Assembly (NCBI GenBank): GCA_965217135.1
Contig: OZ244249.1
Location: 2,604,001 to 2,668,000 of the forward strand
Direction of reading: 5' to 3'
Source of the DNA: HXMU1420-2 sp017643305
GTDB lineage: Bacteria > Pseudomonadota > Alphaproteobacteria > Rhodobacterales > Rhodobacteraceae
Length of the DNA: 64,000 nucleotides
Each line of letters begins with the position of its first letter. The stretch's first letter is position 1. Of this stretch, positions 51,558 to 60,455 are shown piece by piece. A program made the translations under genes and the position numbers. A model generated the notes under the pieces. That model had not been told where the DNA came from, ran no database searches, and worked only from the letters and a program-made list of their open reading frames with translations.

Positions 51558-53495
51558 ATGGCCCGCATCCTGATCCCCACTCGCAACCGGCCGACCTCGC
51601 TGGCCTCGGTGATCGGCTACCTCGACCGGTTCCATCCGGGCACGCAGGTGATCGTGGCCGACGGCAGTTCCGACGAGCACGCCGCCGAGAACGCCCGCAA
51701 TACGGCGGCGCCGGGGCGCGCCACCGAGGTCGACTACCGCCGCTACCCCTACGAGATGCCGTTCTTCGACCGGATTCTCGATGTGCTCGAAAACGAAAGC
51801 GATGCGTTTTTCATCATGGGGTCGGACGACGACTATCCGCTGATGGACGCGCTCAACCGGGGCGAGGCGCTGCTGGCCGACGATCCCGACGGGGCCACCG
51901 CTCTCGGGGCAACCCTGATGCTCAAGCTACACGGAATCGACGACCTGACGGCAGGCATGTCGATCGCCCGGCCGATCCTGCGGCCCGATCCGCTGACCCG
52001 GGCGCGGCAATATTCGAGCATGTCGTTCTCGACCACCTACGCCGTGACCCGGCGGGAGTTGCTCGTCGAGCGTTACCGGCGCGCGCGGCAGGTGTTCCTG
52101 CCCGGGTTTTTCGACTTCGGGGTCGGCCTGCACGACAGTTTCGCGGGGCGCATCCATGCGCTACCGCGGTTCAGTTACATCGCCACGCGCAACTTTAACC
52201 ATTCCTATCTGCGCGCGAAAGACCCGCTGGTCTTCATGCGCCGCACCGACGAGTTCTTCCAGCTCAAGACTTTTGTCGAGGAAGACCTGCGTGCGCGGGC
52301 CGGGCTCGATGCCGAGGCGGCCGAGACGGCAGCGACGCGGATCGTGCTGATGCGGGTCGGCGAGCTGGCATGGCCCGCGACGCGGCGGACGGGCGATCCT
52401 GCCAGCCAGGACCTGCTCGCAAAGGCGGCTGTGCAAGATCAGCTTGCCGCTTTCGACGACCTGTTCCGCGACGGCACGGTCACGCGGAAGCTGATGTTTG
52501 ACCGGTTGCGGTTTGCGGTCGACGCGATGCAGGACGTGGCGCGCTCGCAGGACAATGCCGGCGAGCCGACCACGGTGGATTCGCTGTCCAAACAAAACAA
52601 ACCCGTCACCGCGGCCGAGGACGACGAGGGGCGGACGACGCTGAAAATGTTCCGCTCGTCCGACGAGCTCGACGAGGCGGCGGCGGCGCACCGGCGGCGG
52701 GCGCAATCCGGGCGCCGGCTGATCGCCCTGCCGCCGGAGACGAGGATCGACAAGACGACGCTGCACAAGCGCAACGCGGCGCCGGAGCGCATCCTGCACC
52801 TTCTTGTGCTGGGCCAGTCGAACGTGGCGAGCCACGGCGACGGGCGCGCGCGCTCGGCGGTGGGCAGCATGGTCAACCCTGCCGGGCTGATGATGCCGCT
52901 GGCCGATCCGGTGCGCGGCGGCTCCGGGCAGGGCGGCTCGATCTGGCCGCGCGTCGCCGACCGGGCGGTGGACGCCGGTCTGTGCGACAGGCTGGTGGTG
53001 ACGGTGCGCGCGGTGAGCGGCGCCAGCGTGGAAAGCTGGGCGCGCGGTGGCGACAACTTCACGGCGCTGAAGGGCGAGATCAACCGGATCGCCGCAGGCT
53101 CGCCGCCGGTCGATCTGGTGGTTTGGCATCAGGGCGAACGCGATACCAAGGACGGCACCCGCACCCGGCCCTACGTGGTGCGCTTCAAGGAGCTGCACGC
53201 CATGGTCGGCGCCGCGCTTCCGGGGGTCGAGTGGCTGGTGTGCCGGGCATCCTACCGGATGGGGGTGACCTCGAAAAACGTGCTGCGGGCGCAAGACCAA
53301 ATCGCCAAGCTGTCCGGCATCCATGCCGGTCCCGATACCGACACGGTGCTGGGTCCGGAGCTGCGGTTCGACGATACCCATCTCAGCGCCGCCGGGCTCG
53401 ACCGGTTTGCCGACGAGATAGTTGCGGCGCTCGCGCGGCTGCGGCCGCCGCCGGCCGTCGCACCGGCAGAGGGCGAACCGGATACGCCGGACTAG
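51558..53495 (+). CDS. glycosyltransferase-SGNH hydrolase fusion
   Basis: 645 aa from ATG 51558 (ACGGAGA upstream), 28 bases after the methyltransferase gene. Residues 1-290 are a GT-A-like glycosyltransferase of the TIGR00180 type: ARILIPTRNRPTSLASVIGYL, TQVIVADGSSDEHA, DAFFIMGSDDDYPLMDAL (DDD metal site). Residues ~425-625 are an SGNH/sialate-esterase-like hydrolase: HLLVLGQSNVASHGDGRA (block I Ser in GQSN), VWHQGERDTKDG, RFDDTHLSAAGLDRFADE (Asp-His). So one chain may add a sugar and add or remove an acyl group. The linker (about 370-425) is charged and probably flexible. Confidence 0.8.
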   Translation: MARILIPTRNRPTSLASVIGYLDRFHPGTQVIVADGSSDEHAAENARNTAAPGRATEVDYRRYPYEMPFFDRILDVLENESDAFFIMGSDDDYPLMDALNRGEALLADDPDGATALGATLMLKLHGIDDLTAGMSIARPILRPDPLTRARQYSSMSFSTTYAVTRRELLVERYRRARQVFLPGFFDFGVGLHDSFAGRIHALPRFSYIATRNFNHSYLRAKDPLVFMRRTDEFFQLKTFVEEDLRARAGLDAEAAETAATRIVLMRVGELAWPATRRTGDPASQDLLAKAAVQDQLAAFDDLFRDGTVTRKLMFDRLRFAVDAMQDVARSQDNAGEPTTVDSLSKQNKPVTAAEDDEGRTTLKMFRSSDELDEAAAAHRRRAQSGRRLIALPPETRIDKTTLHKRNAAPERILHLLVLGQSNVASHGDGRARSAVGSMVNPAGLMMPLADPVRGGSGQGGSIWPRVADRAVDAGLCDRLVVTVRAVSGASVESWARGGDNFTALKGEINRIAAGSPPVDLVVWHQGERDTKDGTRTRPYVVRFKELHAMVGAALPGVEWLVCRASYRMGVTSKNVLRAQDQIAKLSGIHAGPDTDTVLGPELRFDDTHLSAAGLDRFADEIVAALARLRPPPAVAPAEGEPDTPD

Positions 53496-53516
53496 GCCTG
53501 AGGCGGGTAAGGCTCA

Positions 53517-53552
53517 GGGCATGGGCATGGGCATGGGCAAGGGCAAGGGGTA
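53517..53552 (+). repeat. GGGCAT/GGGCAA hexanucleotide run
   Basis: Five to six imperfect six-base units just after the fusion gene, outside any frame. Low information. Confidence 0.6.
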
Positions 53553-53711
53553 GCGCCGATTGTTGGCGCTTGAAGCCCGTTTTCGTCCCATTTCGGCGCC
53601 GCGTAAATAGGCGTGTTTGCGCCAGATGTCAGACGTGCCGATCCGAACAGATGTTGAAGGCGTATGCCCGTGACAAGCAACCGGGACGGGCCTTCCGGAA
53701 ATCCCGGCGCT

Positions 53712-54262
53712 AGAGCGTGTCGCGTTTAATCGGTTTTGTATCCTGCTGCCTTGAAGAAGTTGTAGCATTCCTCGTCGGTGAAGAGGTCGCACACATGGCC
53801 GACAGCCTGCCAAAGTTCATGGTAGGTTCGGGCTGCAGCCTTACGGATCAGGGCCTTGAGCTTTGAGAAGGCCATCTCGATCGGGTTGAGGTCGGGACTG
53901 TAGGGCGGCAGGAACAGGAACCACGCGCCGATATCTCGCATGGCCTTGGCTGCGCCGGGGCTCTTATGGCTCGACAAGTTGTCGAGGATGACAACGTCGC
54001 CCGGACGTAAGGTCGGCACCAGCTGGGTCTCGATATAGAGGTCGAACAACTCGCCGTTCATTGCGCCATTGATCACCCACGGGGCATCAAGGCGGTCATG
54101 GCGCAGGGCACCGATGAAGGTCTGGGTGCGCCAATCCCCGAACGGCGCGTGATCGACAAGGCGTTGCCCGCGCGGGGCCCAGCCGGTGGTCTTGGCCATG
54201 TTCGTCTTGAGCGATGTCTCGTCGATGAAAGCCAGCCTTTCCAAATGTCTGGCCATGAAGGG
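53712..54262 (-). pseudogene. IS630-family transposase, 3' part
   Basis: From about 54262 the minus strand encodes LERLAFIDETSLKTNMAKTTGWAPRGQRL (first catalytic Asp), VVILDNLSSHKSPGAAKAM (second Asp) and FLPPYSPDLNPIEMAFSKLKALIR (Glu), to a stop at 53726. The element end AGAGCGTGTCGCGTTT lies at about 53713. The N-terminal half is gone. The sequence 54263-54480 encodes a short Lys/Arg/Glu-rich plus-strand frame I do not recognise. Confidence 0.8.
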
Positions 54263-54599
54263 CTGGCGTTTACAGCGCAGGGCGCAGAAGCGCGAGTGGG
54301 AAACGCTGAAAAAGCAGCTCAAAGAAGCGCGCAAGACAGCCAAGAAAGAGGGGAGCGGAAAAGGGCGGGCTTATACACGGCTGTCCCGAAAATGCATAAA
54401 TCGGATCTTCGCGCAGCTGCAGCGAAAGCCCGTTTCGTCCCAAGTGTCGTGTGTCTGAACCGTCAACAACAAAAGTGAGGTATGGGTTTGAGCCATATAA
54501 GCGCTCGTGAACGACCGCTTCGGTGATTTCCGCGGCATCACAACAGCAGGCGCGCTGCGGCGGCGAAATCATGCTGCGTTAGCGAAGGCTCGAAATCGA

Positions 54600-54835
54600 A
54601 TGTCGGAAATGTCCGCATCTCGGTCCTTACTGCAAGCTGCAGCGAATGACTGGTCTGTGATCCGTCGACAGCTGTCGCAGGAGCAGTATCGCCCGACTTG
54701 GTTGTAGCCCAACCTACCAAGGAATTCTCATGACCTCGCACAACCGCGCCGCCTTCGGGTGTCTCTGCAAGGCTCTGCGCGGGTTTGTCGAAATGCCGGA
54801 CCAACCTCCCTAACGGGTCCTTCGCAAAGACCATG
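54600..54835 (+). repeat. degenerate intergenic direct repeat, copy 1
   Basis: Shares blocks in the same order with 56980-57200: CGCATCTCGGTCCTTACTG, GCGAATGACT…GTGATCCGTCGA, CGCCGCCTTCGGGTGTCTC, and CCTCCCTAACGGGTCCTT. Non-coding. The blocks resemble an intergenic repeat common in roseobacter genomes. The gap 54836-55214 shows no convincing gene. Confidence 0.6.
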
Positions 54836-55214
54836 TAAGCGAGTGGTTCGCGCCACTTTTGTTTTCTAGCGACAGAATGTTATAAAGGGGAGGTCAATAA
54901 AGAAGGAATCTTTCATGGCCACTTTGGCAGAGGTCGGCGCACATCCCCAGATAGAGCCAGCCAAGGTCAAATTGCTGGACCACATTTAGGGGGCCATTCC
55001 AATTTTATGATCTGTACTTTCTGGCGGGGGAAAGCTGGCCGGAGCAAGTGGAGCGCGTGTTCGATTAGCGGCTGGTGTTTGGCCTCAAACGAGGCAGGCA
55101 CCGTTCCTGTTTCAGATAGAGCGGACGTTCGTGCATTTTGCAGCAAATGCCTGGTGAGAGCCCAAAGCAGCCACTAGAATTGCGCTTGTCGGCGATAAAC
55201 TTTGCATCGATTGG

Positions 55215-56504
55215 TTATGTTTCATAGGTGGATTGTTCCATCTGCTTTCTAAAGCGCTCTTGGATCTCCGCTAGTTCCTCGATTGCCGCTCGGATATCAG
55301 AGCTGTTGAGGACATTTACCTCTACGTGTTTTCCAACATGAGATAATTCACGCCCCCGTCTCACGAGCGCGGTCTCTGCAAGACCATTGATCTGGAAATA
55401 CCGGACTTCTCGCGCAAAGCCCTTTGGTGTGAATTCGCCCTTCGGCTCACTGATGACATGCCTTCCAATCAGGGAAAGTGTGTTCTGATCTGTCAATATT
55501 GAATCTGGCGCAGCCATATCCTGTAACCGAGCGGCCAGGTTTACTGAGCTGCCCAGAGCTGTGTATTCCAGACGCTGGTCAGAACCGAAATTGCCAACTG
55601 TGCAATAGCCAGTTGCAATACCCATGCGGACCTGCAGATCATTTGGAATACCGCTTTTTTTCCAATAGCTTTGCAGTGACGCTATACGCTCTTGCATCTT
55701 CAGAGCCATCTCAACGCATCTCATGGCATCTTCGGCTTCACCTTGCGTCTCAGGATCTCCGAAAAAGACCAAAACTGCGTCACCTATGAACTTGTCGATA
55801 GTTCCTCCATACTCCAAGGCCACATTCGTCATTTCTGATAGGTAAGAGTTGATGACGGTTGCCAAACGCTCAGGTTCCAGCATGTCGCTCAGATCGGTGA
55901 ACCGAACAATGTCCGAAAAAAAGATAGTCAAGTTCTTCCGGGTGTGCGTGTGCGACTTGTCCTCTGTTTCGGAAAAGATGCTGCTGTAGATCTGCGGAGA
56001 CAGGTATTTTGCCAGCCTGTTGGCCAGGTTCTCAAGCTGTTTGCTCTTTTCCTCTATCAGTTCGCGATCTTTAATTTTCTGGGCTAAGAGCTCTTCGCGC
56101 TCGCGTCGAAGTGCCCACTCTTCTGTTCGATCAACGAACTGACCCTGCACGCCATTCAAGTAAGAAAAATCGCTGTCTGTTGTGTGGGCCGAGAGCAGGG
56201 AATAGAAGCGCTGAACACCGTCTACCGAGATCTCAACTTTCGGGAGCAAAACCGATCCCTTGGTGGCCAAGTCTTCGCGATACTGATCGATCTGTTTGCC
56301 GGGCAAGCCCAGTTGCTCGAGCACATCAGGCATCGAGGCGTTCGTTACGTTTCCCAAGACTGGGAAGAAACTGCGGAAATTTTCGTTGACCCTTTGAATT
56401 TCAAGATCACGGTTCGCAAAGTATGCTGCTGTGATGGCATTCCGGAAATTGAAAAAGCTCAAATCCAGTATGGTTTTCTGGTTGACGAACTGCTCCGCAT
56501 TCAT
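55215..56504 (-). CDS. class III adenylate cyclase with N-terminal PAS-like domain
   Basis: 429 aa, soluble. Residues 10-135 form a PAS-like sensor (ITAAYFANRDLEIQRVNENFRSFFP … YLNGVQGQFVDRTEE). A coiled-coil linker follows (135-175), then the class III cyclase at about 190-370: LTIFFSDIVRFTDLSD (metal Asp), TIDKFIGDAVLVFFGDP (Lys and second Asp), VRMGIATGYCTVGNFG, and RLEYTALGSSVNLAARLQ (transition-state Asn/Arg). The adenine-selecting Lys/Thr pair favours cAMP. It follows the NrtS-like gene by seven bases, so its sensor may respond to nitrate/nitrite or redox state (inference). Confidence 0.88.
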   Translation of the reverse strand: MNAEQFVNQKTILDLSFFNFRNAITAAYFANRDLEIQRVNENFRSFFPVLGNVTNASMPDVLEQLGLPGKQIDQYREDLATKGSVLLPKVEISVDGVQRFYSLLSAHTTDSDFSYLNGVQGQFVDRTEEWALRREREELLAQKIKDRELIEEKSKQLENLANRLAKYLSPQIYSSIFSETEDKSHTHTRKNLTIFFSDIVRFTDLSDMLEPERLATVINSYLSEMTNVALEYGGTIDKFIGDAVLVFFGDPETQGEAEDAMRCVEMALKMQERIASLQSYWKKSGIPNDLQVRMGIATGYCTVGNFGSDQRLEYTALGSSVNLAARLQDMAAPDSILTDQNTLSLIGRHVISEPKGEFTPKGFAREVRYFQINGLAETALVRRGRELSHVGKHVEVNVLNSSDIRAAIEELAEIQERFRKQMEQSTYET

Positions 56505-56511
56505 TTCTGCA

Positions 56512-56796
56512 CTACCTGTTTTTTTCTGCCTCAGTGTTTCGATCCAGTTTGCGGAGCCTAATTTGCGCCCGTTTTCCGGTAAATGCGCCCCAAGTCGTCA
56601 CACAATAAGGCACGCAGTATGTCAGGAAGACTTTCCAAAGGGGAGGCAGGTCTCCGGCCAACAGCGCGTCGCCATGATTTATGATCGTTAAAACCGTTCC
56701 AACGACAATCGCAGTCAGGAGCGCCTTTCGGGGTGTGCCATCTCCAAAAAGCAGTCTTCGCAGCGAGTGGTCGGGATCCTCGTTCGAGGCAATCAT
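56512..56796 (-). CDS. nrtS: NrtS-like nitrate/nitrite transporter
   Basis: 94 aa with two membrane helices (about 25-44 and 52-75). The central sequence RKALLTAIVVGTVLTIINHGDALLAGDLPPLWKVFLTYCVPYCVTTWGA matches NrtS proteins ('AlkvalVVGtvLnliNqGDall…k.lLTylVPycVstyga'). Four short helices per dimer are thought to form the permease. It is co-transcribed with the cyclase; that pairing is noteworthy. Confidence 0.75.
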   Translation of the reverse strand: MIASNEDPDHSLRRLLFGDGTPRKALLTAIVVGTVLTIINHGDALLAGDLPPLWKVFLTYCVPYCVTTWGAFTGKRAQIRLRKLDRNTEAEKNR

Positions 56797-56979
56797 GGCA
56801 TTTGTCTGTAAATAACGATGCTTGCATTACTGACACCTTTCCACGAAACGCGCAAACTGACCAAGTTCTAAATGCAAAGGCGAGGAGCGAGCAGTTTGTC
56901 TGAGCAAAGTTCTGATCTTGCGAAAATTTTCCATGTCGACCAAAGAAACGGTATTTGTTCAATATCTGCAGAACTGCTG

Positions 56980-57205
56980 CTTCGTCCGCATCTCGGTCCT
57001 TACTGAAAGCTGCGGCGAGTGGCTTGTGTGGGATTCGTCGAACACTATCGCGGAGGCAGAGAAGCCCACTTGGATGTGGCCCAACGCACCAAGGGTTTCT
57101 CACCGCCTCCCAGTGCTACGCCGCCTTCGGGTGTCTCTACTTGGTTCTGCGCGGGCTCGTCGAGATGCCGGGCCACCCTCCCTAAAGGATCCTTTGAAAA
57201 GGTCG
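56980..57205 (+). repeat. degenerate intergenic direct repeat, copy 2
   Basis: Same block order as 54600-54835, in the same orientation, so the two copies bracket the nrtS-cyclase pair. Nothing else is visible from 57206 to 57400. Confidence 0.6.
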
Positions 57206-57429
57206 TAAATTGGGTCATTTGCGCGACAAACGCTTTGCAGCGACAGCCCAGAATATATTCATACCACCCGCGCTAGCGCATTTTGTGAATTTCCTAAAAA
57301 TAAGATGATATTTCAATGTCTTAATACCATTTATGGGATGAAACTATGAACTAGACCACACAGCAGATTTCGCGGGAATCTGACTTTCCAACTATCGGAA
57401 AATTTATAAATGAGGCGTCCAGAAATGAA

Positions 57430-57783
57430 ATGCCGTTTATTCCGAAGCGCTGTGGCGTTGAGAACAGGTACGGTGTAAGGGGTCTGGCACTGGCAATTGT
57501 TTTGCGAAAGCTGCGCGGTCTGGGTCTGCCAATTGCTCGCTCCGCCGATCTGCTGCACCGGGTGGATCGCGATGCCCTAGAAGTCGCGTTCCATGAACTT
57601 GACGATGGTCGGATCGAAGCCGTTCTGATCTGCGTTCCGTTGTACGACCTAGATCTGCTGTAGGAGAACTGGACGGGCGTCTTCACCTCGCACGCTGCGG
57701 CAGTGGAAGCCATTTCGGAAAGCGATCTCGTGGTCCTCGACCTCGGCGTGATTGTAAAGGCAATTGTCGGAGGCGAAGTGTGA
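57430..57783 (+). pseudogene. MerR-like or phage protein remnant
   Basis: The frame reads YGVRGLALAIVLRKLRGLGLPIARSADLLHRVD, a helix arrangement like the recognition and following helices of MerR-type proteins. A TAG at 57661 interrupts it, and it continues ENWTGVFTSHAAAVEAISESDLVVLDLG to a stop at 57783. Identity uncertain. It lies upstream of a phage capsid fragment. Confidence 0.35.
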
Positions 57784-57894
57784 TGACTGTGCAGCCAGCA
57801 GGCAATAATTGGCCTACAAAAAACACGTATTATCTTTCGTTTCATCAACAGGTGAGCAAACGTCTTGCGCCCTGAACAACCCCTAATATCATAC

Positions 57895-58407
57895 CCCGGC
57901 ACCGCATCGTTTACTCTGGAGAGTCTGGTGCAATCGGATCCTGCGATTGATCAGCTGATCCGCTAAAGCCTGACGCGTCAGATTGCCAAGGCAATCGATA
58001 ACGCAGCGCTGAACGGCAACGGCAGTTCGCCGAACCCGACCGGCATTCTGGCCACCAACGGGATCAACACCTTTGCCACTGCAGGCAGTTCAACCATGCT
58101 CTACACAGAAGCACTGTCGGCGCTGTCCAAGCTGGAGGAGGACGACGTGCCGTCTCAGGACGCTGTCTTCCTAGTGCACCCCACTGACTAAGCGGTGATC
58201 GCGTCCTCAACCATTGATGCAGGTAGTGGCCTGTTCACGGTGGTGGAGAGTGGTCGCATCGCTGGCCGTGGGGTGATCCAGTCCAGCCTTGTGCCATCTG
58301 GTACAGTAGCGCTCGGGCTGTTCCGGCACTGCATGGTCGGCCTCTTTGGTGGCACCGACCTTGTCGTCGAAAACTTCACTGAAGCCCGCTTGGAATGCCC
58401 CATCTGA
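57895..58407 (+). pseudogene. HK97-type phage major capsid protein remnant
   Basis: One frame with two internal stops (57964 and 58188 regions): LTRQIAKAIDNAALNGNGSSPNPTGILATNGINT, YTEALSALSKLEEDDVPSQDAVFLVHPTD, GRIAGRGVIQSSLVPSGTVALGLF, MVGLFGGTDLVVENFTEAR. This is the C-terminal half of a HK97 gp5-like capsid protein (D-x-A-L-x-GxGxxxxPxGIL, and the strand pattern at the end). It is truncated at 58405 exactly where an IS3 inverted repeat (TGAACTGGTCC) begins. Evidence of an old prophage next to tRNA-Ser. Confidence 0.75.
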
Positions 58408-58505
58408 ACTGGTCCACCGCTATTTTTTAGCAAACGGAGGACCAAGAACGGTGAACAAGCGACCGAAGCCCGAAGAGATAGTCTCGAAGTTACGGCGGGT
58501 TATTG
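58405..58505 (+). mobile_element. IS3 end fragment (OrfA start)
   Basis: Terminal TGAACTGGTCCA, then AAACGGAGGACCAAGAACGG and a frame KRPKPEEIVSKLRR, nearly the same as the left part of the IS3 element at 33.3-34.5 kb. Only about 100 bases remain. Confidence 0.75.
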
Positions 58506-58524
58506 CAGTTTGCTTAGGGCACTT

Positions 58525-58812
58525 TCACCCACTTACAAAAGCGGACCCTTTGACGTCGGATACCATTCTGACCGGGAGGGACGTTGCAGCCTGTCCTCTA
58601 ATTTCAGAGATCTTCTGCGTGGCTGCAACACCTGACGCTTCATCGGTGTATTTTGTCACGACAGAAAAAGTCAGGTCACCAGTTTGTATAAAGTCGACGC
58701 TTTCTGCCCCTAATTTCATAATGAGCGGCGCGAACTGATCTCTAGCCATTGCCTCCATCTCTTCATTCCATTCATCTGCTTCCCAATTGGAAATTGTAAA
58801 ATAGCCCATCAT
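58525..58812 (-). CDS. small alpha/beta protein, hypothetical
   Basis: 95 aa starting MMGYFTISNWEADEW after GAGAAAAGAGAAA. The pattern of strand, helix (MEAMARDQFAPLIMKLGAESVDFI), strand (DLTFSVVTKY), helix resembles ferredoxin-like dimeric alpha-beta barrel proteins of the antibiotic-biosynthesis-monooxygenase fold, without catalytic residues I can name. Intact between two IS3 fragments. Confidence 0.5.
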   Translation of the reverse strand: MMGYFTISNWEADEWNEEMEAMARDQFAPLIMKLGAESVDFIQTGDLTFSVVTKYTDEASGVAATQKISEIRGQAATSLPVRMVSDVKGSAFVSG

Positions 58813-58869
58813 ATTTCTCTTTTCTCTGAGATTGACTTGTTTTGGTGCGGTTGTAGCGCCACCGTTGGG

Positions 58870-59140
58870 TGGTGCAGTTTAACTGGTAGTACAATGTAGG
58901 CCTCTGGTCCATCGGAACGATGCTTTCAGGCGCGGGTGGGCGGTAGCCTTATGCACGGTGTGCTCTCTTGATGTTGTAGTGTTTCCTCCATTTTTCGGTC
59001 AGAACTTGAGCCTCCAGCAGGCTTTAGAAGATTTCAAAGTTAAACAGCTAGTCGCGCATCCGCCCGTTGAAGCTTTCGCAACATCCGTTCTCCCAAGGTG
59101 AGCCTGGCTCGATGCAGGTGGTCTGTGTGCCGATCTGGCC
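58870..59140 (-). pseudogene. IS3 OrfB 3' remnant
   Basis: The minus strand shows, with stops, the tail of IS3 OrfB (…SPWENGCCESFNGRMRD…FEIF…L…AQVLTEKWRKHYNIKR…PPAPESIVPMDQRP). The block order matches the element at 33.3-34.5 kb. Opposite orientation to the 58405 fragment, so from another copy. Confidence 0.65.
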
Positions 59141-59210
59141 ATGGAAAGCGTCAGAGAATCCCGTTCTGCAATGGCGCTATCACCTAGCGCCAGATGGCTG
59201 ACGTAGCCGT

Positions 59211-59389
59211 CCGCTACCCGAGATATCTTCCGGCTGGGTGTGGAGGTCAAACACGATGGGTATGTGATCGCAACTAGCGCTGGTATTCGCCACGGCGGTC
59301 TTACTGCAGAAGATCTCAAGCGCAGCTTCTATCATCAATTTGGCAAGAGGATAGAGGGGCTATTCCGTCAGCGTATGCGAGAAAATTAG
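59211..59389 (+). pseudogene. C-terminal fragment of an unknown mobile-element gene
   Basis: Open frame TRDIFRLGVEVKHDGYVIAT … GGLTAEDLKRSFYHQFGKRIEGLFRQRMREN then a stop. Good coding look but no start. The following 59390-59470 resembles the decayed 3' end of an integrase gene next to the tRNA (…HGSRKVYPNLYPTD). Confidence 0.35.
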
Positions 59390-59510
59390 AGGAAGATTGA
59401 TCCGCTGGGGCAGTTGCCGCATGGGTCACGCAAAGTGTATCCGAATTTGTATCCAACAGATACTAAAATGTCTTTTTATTGTTTTTTATCAACGATCTAA
59501 GTAAAATATA

Positions 59511-59600
59511 TGGCGGAGAGGAAGGGATTCGAACCCTCGAGACGGTTTCCCGCCTACACACTTTCCAGGCGTGCGCCTTCGACCACTCGGCCACCTCTCC
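59511..59600 (-). tRNA. tRNA-Ser(GGA)
   Basis: Acceptor stem GGAGAGG/CCTCTCC with discriminator G and encoded CCA. The anticodon loop contains GGA (reads UCC). A long variable arm is present as in class II tRNAs, and the T-loop is GGTTCGAATCC. The 3' end faces the prophage/IS remnants to its left, as expected for an integration target. Confidence 0.95.
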
Positions 59601-59735
59601 GCCGTCGGGTTTATCTAAAAACGAATGGGGTCTGCAAGAGGTGATTGCCACCTTTGCAAAACTTGTTGCGTGTAGGAATAATTGTTTTTTAAAGCAAAGG
59701 CTTGACTGAACAAGCTGGCCTCTGCTTGGCCAATG

Positions 59736-60455
59736 TCAGATCAGATGGACATAGACGCGGCGGTTGACCTTGCCCTTCTTTTCGATCTTGCCCAACCGGA
59801 TTTGCCCAACTTCACCGGTGCGGGCAACGTGTGTTCCACCACATGGCTGCAAATCCACCTGCTCCTCCCCTGCCCCGATCCGCACCAGACGCACCCGGCC
59901 TGCGCCGCGTGGCGGGGCGACGGACATGGTTTTCACCAGTCCCGGGTTGGCGTCGAGCTCTGCATCGGTGATCCAGTCTTCTGTCACAGGCAGGTCTTGG
60001 TCGATCAAAGCCTGCAATTCCGCCTCCAGCGCAGCCTTGTCTTCGGGTGGTTCGGGCATGGCAAAATCGAGCCGGCCTTTCTCTGCTGTGATCGCACCAC
60101 CGGACACGGGCAGTGGGATCATCACCGACAGCAGGTGCAGGCAGGTGTGCACGCGCATGTGGCCCAACCGGCGATCCCAGTCCAGCGTTTGCGTGACAGT
60201 GGTGCCAACAGGTGGCAGAGCGTTACCTTCAGCAGGCACCAGCACCACCGTACCGTCCGGACCCTTGTTTGCCATTGTCACGGTCATCTCGCCATTTTCC
60301 CAGCGCAGCGCGCCACTGTCGCCCGGCTGTCCACCGCCGGTGGGGTAGAACAGCGATTGGTCCAGCACCACGGCGCCTTCTTCTGTCAATGCGGTCACAA
60401 CACCGGTGGCTTCGGTCTGGTAAGCGTCTTTCAGGAACAAGGTGTCAGTCGTCAT
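59736..60455 (-). CDS. alaX: alanyl-tRNA editing protein AlaX
   Basis: 239 aa from ATG 60455, overlapping the mscS stop by 11 bases. Landmarks: LFYPTGGGQPGDSG, the zinc site MRVHTCLHLLS (HxxxH) and QPCGGTHVARTGEVG (Cys/His). Trans-editing domain homologous to the AlaRS editing domain; it hydrolyses Ser- or Gly-tRNA(Ala). It ends IEKKGKVNRRVYVHL. Confidence 0.92.
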   Translation of the reverse strand: MTTDTLFLKDAYQTEATGVVTALTEEGAVVLDQSLFYPTGGGQPGDSGALRWENGEMTVTMANKGPDGTVVLVPAEGNALPPVGTTVTQTLDWDRRLGHMRVHTCLHLLSVMIPLPVSGGAITAEKGRLDFAMPEPPEDKAALEAELQALIDQDLPVTEDWITDAELDANPGLVKTMSVAPPRGAGRVRLVRIGAGEEQVDLQPCGGTHVARTGEVGQIRLGKIEKKGKVNRRVYVHLI

